NCBI GenBank assembly: GCA_022041995.1
Contig: CP074381.1
Span: 3,968,001 to 4,032,000 of the forward strand
DNA length: 64,000 nucleotides
Reading direction: 5' to 3'
From: Cupriavidus necator
Lineage (GTDB): Bacteria; Pseudomonadota; Gammaproteobacteria; Burkholderiales; Burkholderiaceae
The position numbers and the translations under genes were made by a program. The notes below the pieces were generated by a model. It worked only from the letters and a program-made list of their open reading frames with translations. It made no database searches and was not told the DNA's origin. Numbering within the stretch: position 1 is the first letter of the stretch; each line of letters starts with the position of its first letter. This document shows, one piece after another, positions 61,997 through 64,000 of the stretch.

Positions 61997-62409
61997 GAGG
62001 ACTGGGTTTTGCCCTGCGCAATGGCGCCCTGTCCCGCCCCTTGGCCGCCACCTCGCCCGGCACCCGTTTTCCCTTTCCTGTCAGCTAGTTGCAGCACCCG
62101 GGGCGGCATTTCTGGCATCCCCATTGTTGCGTCAGCGACGGCCGGCGTTGCCGGCAATATGCGAAATCGAATCCCGGCTTCGGGTTAGGATGCCGGTGGC
62201 CCGAGCCAGAGGCCGGCGCCGCCCCTGCAGCACCCGGGGCGGACGCACACCAGAACAGAAACATGGAGACCGTCATGCGCCATCGCGCGATACCTGCCGT
62301 GCAGCCACGCCGCCGGCGCTAGCCCTCCCCTGCATTTCGCCCCGCCACGGTCCTGCCTGCCGCAGGATCGCGGCCCGCATCGCCTGACCATCGACCGAGA
62401 GGACTTCCC

Positions 62410-63213
62410 ATGCCCAGTGCCTTCCGCCCCGACGCCTTCGCCGGCAAGACCGTATTCGTCGCCGGCGCCTCCTCCGGCATCAACCTCGGCATCGCGCACG
62501 GCTTCGCGCGCGCCGGGGCGAAGCTGGCGCTGATCAGCCGCACCGCCGAGCGCATCCAGGCTGCCGCCGAGACCATCACCGCGGCCGGCGGCACCGCCGT
62601 CGGCATGGCCGCCGACGTGCGCGACTATGCCGCCGTGGAAGCGGCCTTCGCGCGCGCCCAGGACGAGCTGGGGCCGATCGACGTGGTGATCTCCGGCGCC
62701 GCGGGCAACTTCCTCGCGCCCGTGGTCGGCATGTCGGCCAATGCCTTCAAGACCGTGGTCGATATCGACCTGCTCGGCACCTTCAACGTGTTCCGCGCCA
62801 GCTTCGACCATCTGGCCAGGCCGGGTGCGTCGCTGATCGCGATCACCGCGCCGCAGGCGGTCAACGCCATGATGTTCCAGGCTCATGCCTGCGCGGCCAA
62901 GGCCGGCATCAACATGCTGATCAAGTGCCTGGCGATGGAATGGGGTCCGGCCGGGGTGCGCGTGAACGGCATCTCGCCCGGCCCGATCGCCGATACCGAG
63001 GGCATGGCGCGGCTGGCGCCCACGCCCGAGATGGAGGCCCGCTACAAGGCCCGCCTGGCGCTGCGCGACTACGGCACCAAGGACGATATCGCCGATGCCG
63101 CGATGTACCTGAGCAGCGACAACGCGCACTACGTCACCGGCACCATCCTCGACTGCGACGGCGGCAGCAAGCTGGGCGACGCCTCGGCCGATGCGCTGAA
63201 GAAGCCGCAGTAA
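62410..63213 (+). CDS. SDR-family 2,4-dienoyl-CoA reductase-like protein
   Basis: A 267-residue short-chain dehydrogenase. NAD(P) motif VAGASSGINLGIAHGFA, NAG-like motif replaced by ISGAAGNFLAP, DIDLLGTFNVFRA, and catalytic area FQAHACAAKAGIN, where the usual YxxxK Tyr is His. The AAGNFLAP and FKTVVDIDLLGTFNV stretches and WGPAGVRVNGISPGPI closely recall peroxisomal-type 2,4-dienoyl-CoA reductase (DECR2), which also lacks the classical Tyr. A role in unsaturated fatty acyl-CoA degradation is inferred. The enoyl-CoA isomerase gene follows 42 bases later. Confidence 0.86.
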   Translation: MPSAFRPDAFAGKTVFVAGASSGINLGIAHGFARAGAKLALISRTAERIQAAAETITAAGGTAVGMAADVRDYAAVEAAFARAQDELGPIDVVISGAAGNFLAPVVGMSANAFKTVVDIDLLGTFNVFRASFDHLARPGASLIAITAPQAVNAMMFQAHACAAKAGINMLIKCLAMEWGPAGVRVNGISPGPIADTEGMARLAPTPEMEARYKARLALRDYGTKDDIADAAMYLSSDNAHYVTGTILDCDGGSKLGDASADALKKPQ

Positions 63214-63255
63214 TCACCGTACCGAATACCGACCACGAGACCAGGAGAACCACCC

Positions 63256-64000
63256 ATGACGGCATCCGTCCTCTATCAAGCCAGTGAAGGCGTGGCCACG
63301 CTGACCCTGAACCGCCCGGACGTGCTCAACGCGATGAACGGCGACCTGATGCGCGAGCTGCGCGAGGGCGTGGAACTCGCCGCCGGCGACGCCGCCGTGC
63401 GCGCCGTGCTGATCACCGGCGCGGGCCGCGGCTTCTGCGCCGGCGCCGACCTGGCCGCGCGCGGCAAGGATGGCATTACCGATTCCGGCACGCTGCTGCG
63501 CGAGCGCTACCACCCGATCATCATGACGCTGCGCCAGATGCCCAAGCCGGTCGTCACCGCGGTCAACGGCGTGGCCGCCGGTGCCGGCATGAGCCTGGCG
63601 CTGGCGGGCGACGTGGTGCTGGCGGCTCGCTCGGCCAGCTTCCTGCAGGCATTCTCCAAGATCGGCCTGGTCCCGGACGCCGGCAGCACCTACTTCGTGC
63701 CGCGCTATGCCGGCGAGATGCGCGCCCGCGCGCTGGCCATCCTGGCCGAGAAGATCGATGCCGAGGAAGCCCAGCGCATCGGCCTGGTGTGGAAGGTCCA
63801 CGCCGACGACGCGCTGCAGGACGAGGCCGGCAAGCTGGCCCGCCACCTGGCCACCATGCCGACCATGGCCTACGGCATGATCAAGGAAGCCCTCAACCAG
63901 AGCTTCGACAACGACCTGGCCGCGCAGCTCGAAGTGGAAGCCACGCTGCAGTCGCGCGCCAGCCGCAGCGATGACTGCAAGGAAGGCGTGGCCGCCTTCA
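63256..64000 (+). CDS. paaG: PaaG-type enoyl-CoA hydratase/isomerase, cut by the window end
   Basis: Crotonase-superfamily protein, 248 codons visible and the C-terminus missing. The oxyanion-hole segments are LITGAGRGFCAGADLAARG and NGVAAGAGMSLALAGDVVLA, and the active-site Asp lies in FSKIGLVPDAGSTYFVPRYAG. The GADLAARG and LVPDAGSTYF pattern matches 2-(1,2-epoxy-1,2-dihydrophenyl)acetyl-CoA isomerase (PaaG) and close enoyl-CoA hydratases. CAGGAG lies upstream of the ATG. The other paa genes are not in this window, so a general beta-oxidation role is equally possible. Confidence 0.85.
   Translation, partial: MTASVLYQASEGVATLTLNRPDVLNAMNGDLMRELREGVELAAGDAAVRAVLITGAGRGFCAGADLAARGKDGITDSGTLLRERYHPIIMTLRQMPKPVVTAVNGVAAGAGMSLALAGDVVLAARSASFLQAFSKIGLVPDAGSTYFVPRYAGEMRARALAILAEKIDAEEAQRIGLVWKVHADDALQDEAGKLARHLATMPTMAYGMIKEALNQSFDNDLAAQLEVEATLQSRASRSDDCKEGVAAF

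Larger units (their letters stand above)
61829..62409. other. Gene-free 580-base region with FNR-type box, hairpin pair and a 17-base direct repeat
   Basis: Between gntR and the SDR gene. It holds the FNR-type site (61846-61859), the hairpin pair at 61931-61996, and two copies of a 17-base word TGCAGCACCCGGGGCGG (62090-62106 and 62226-62242). A 19-codon open frame (ATG at 62263) exists but is not convincing. Nothing else is recognised. Confidence 0.5.

Noticed and set aside
62263..62322. A 19-codon open frame before the SDR gene.
   Set aside because: No supporting ribosome site, basic low-complexity product and no conservation evidence.

Overview
The window looks like chromosomal DNA of a Burkholderiaceae betaproteobacterium, most likely Cupriavidus or a close Ralstonia relative. 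This is inferred from very high G+C, short intergenic gaps, and the mix of a complete type II secretion locus, a soxCDYZAXB-type thiosulfate oxidation cluster and a single-chain indolepyruvate ferredoxin oxidoreductase. No prophage, insertion sequence, integrase or CRISPR array is visible.

Layout. 1-2.2 kb: a truncated KefB/C-type K+/H+ antiporter with its KefF-like quinone reductase. 2.5-4.6 kb: a GNAT acetyltransferase, an Lrp/AsnC regulator and a secreted EF-hand protein. 4.8-19.1 kb: type II secretion genes, with gspC on the minus strand and gspGHIJKLMNDEF on the plus strand; a nitric-oxide unit (flavohemoprotein hmp and its NsrR-type repressor, each with an inverted repeat) sits between gspC and gspG. 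19.2-24.4 kb: a NYN-LOTUS protein and the 1197-residue indolepyruvate oxidoreductase. 24.5-37 kb: housekeeping and accessory genes (HD protein, GNATs, GFA and VOC proteins, three MFS transporters, a LigB-type dioxygenase, an outer-membrane barrel, tag, a CDF metal exporter, a racemase-like protein). 37.2 kb: tRNA-Ala(CGC). 37.4-48.8 kb: the minus-strand sox block (fccA-fccB, an EamA transporter, soxR, soxC, soxD, a cytochrome c, soxY, soxZ, dsrE-like, soxA, soxX, a thioredoxin, soxB). 48.9-51.8 kb: dolP-diaA-yraN with divergent rsmI. 51.9-56.6 kb: RlpA, an MBL hydrolase, an exonuclease, ArsC, a PAT-like acetyltransferase and a RelE/ParE toxin-antitoxin pair. 56.7-61.8 kb: an M20 peptidase and a carbamoylase-type amidase divergent from a DctA-type symporter and a GntR regulator. 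62.4 kb to the end: a 2,4-dienoyl-CoA-reductase-like SDR and a truncated PaaG-type enoyl-CoA isomerase.

How genes work together. The T2SS genes overlap or nearly abut and encode pseudopilins, inner-membrane platform, ATPase and secretin; no prepilin peptidase gene (gspO/pilD) is present here. The sox block encodes the parts of a periplasmic thiosulfate-oxidising system: SoxYZ carrier, SoxAX, SoxB, SoxCD, a thiol-redox protein, a flavocytochrome-c-sulfide-dehydrogenase pair and the ArsR-type regulator SoxR. The dctA/gntR/amidase/M20 group looks like an uptake and N-carbamoyl or peptide hydrolysis unit.

Two general points. First, five minus-strand genes (kefF, the EF-hand gene, the EamA transporter, dolP, the M20 peptidase) are each restored by adding one base, four of them within a G/C run; this looks more like consensus error than biology. 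Second, I found no clearly new multi-gene system. The least explained DNA is the 34.4-34.8 kb intergenic segment, with DnaA-box-like words, repeated GTATACGTC motifs and a parS-like dyad, followed by a possible FNR-controlled small RNA at 61.85-62.0 kb.
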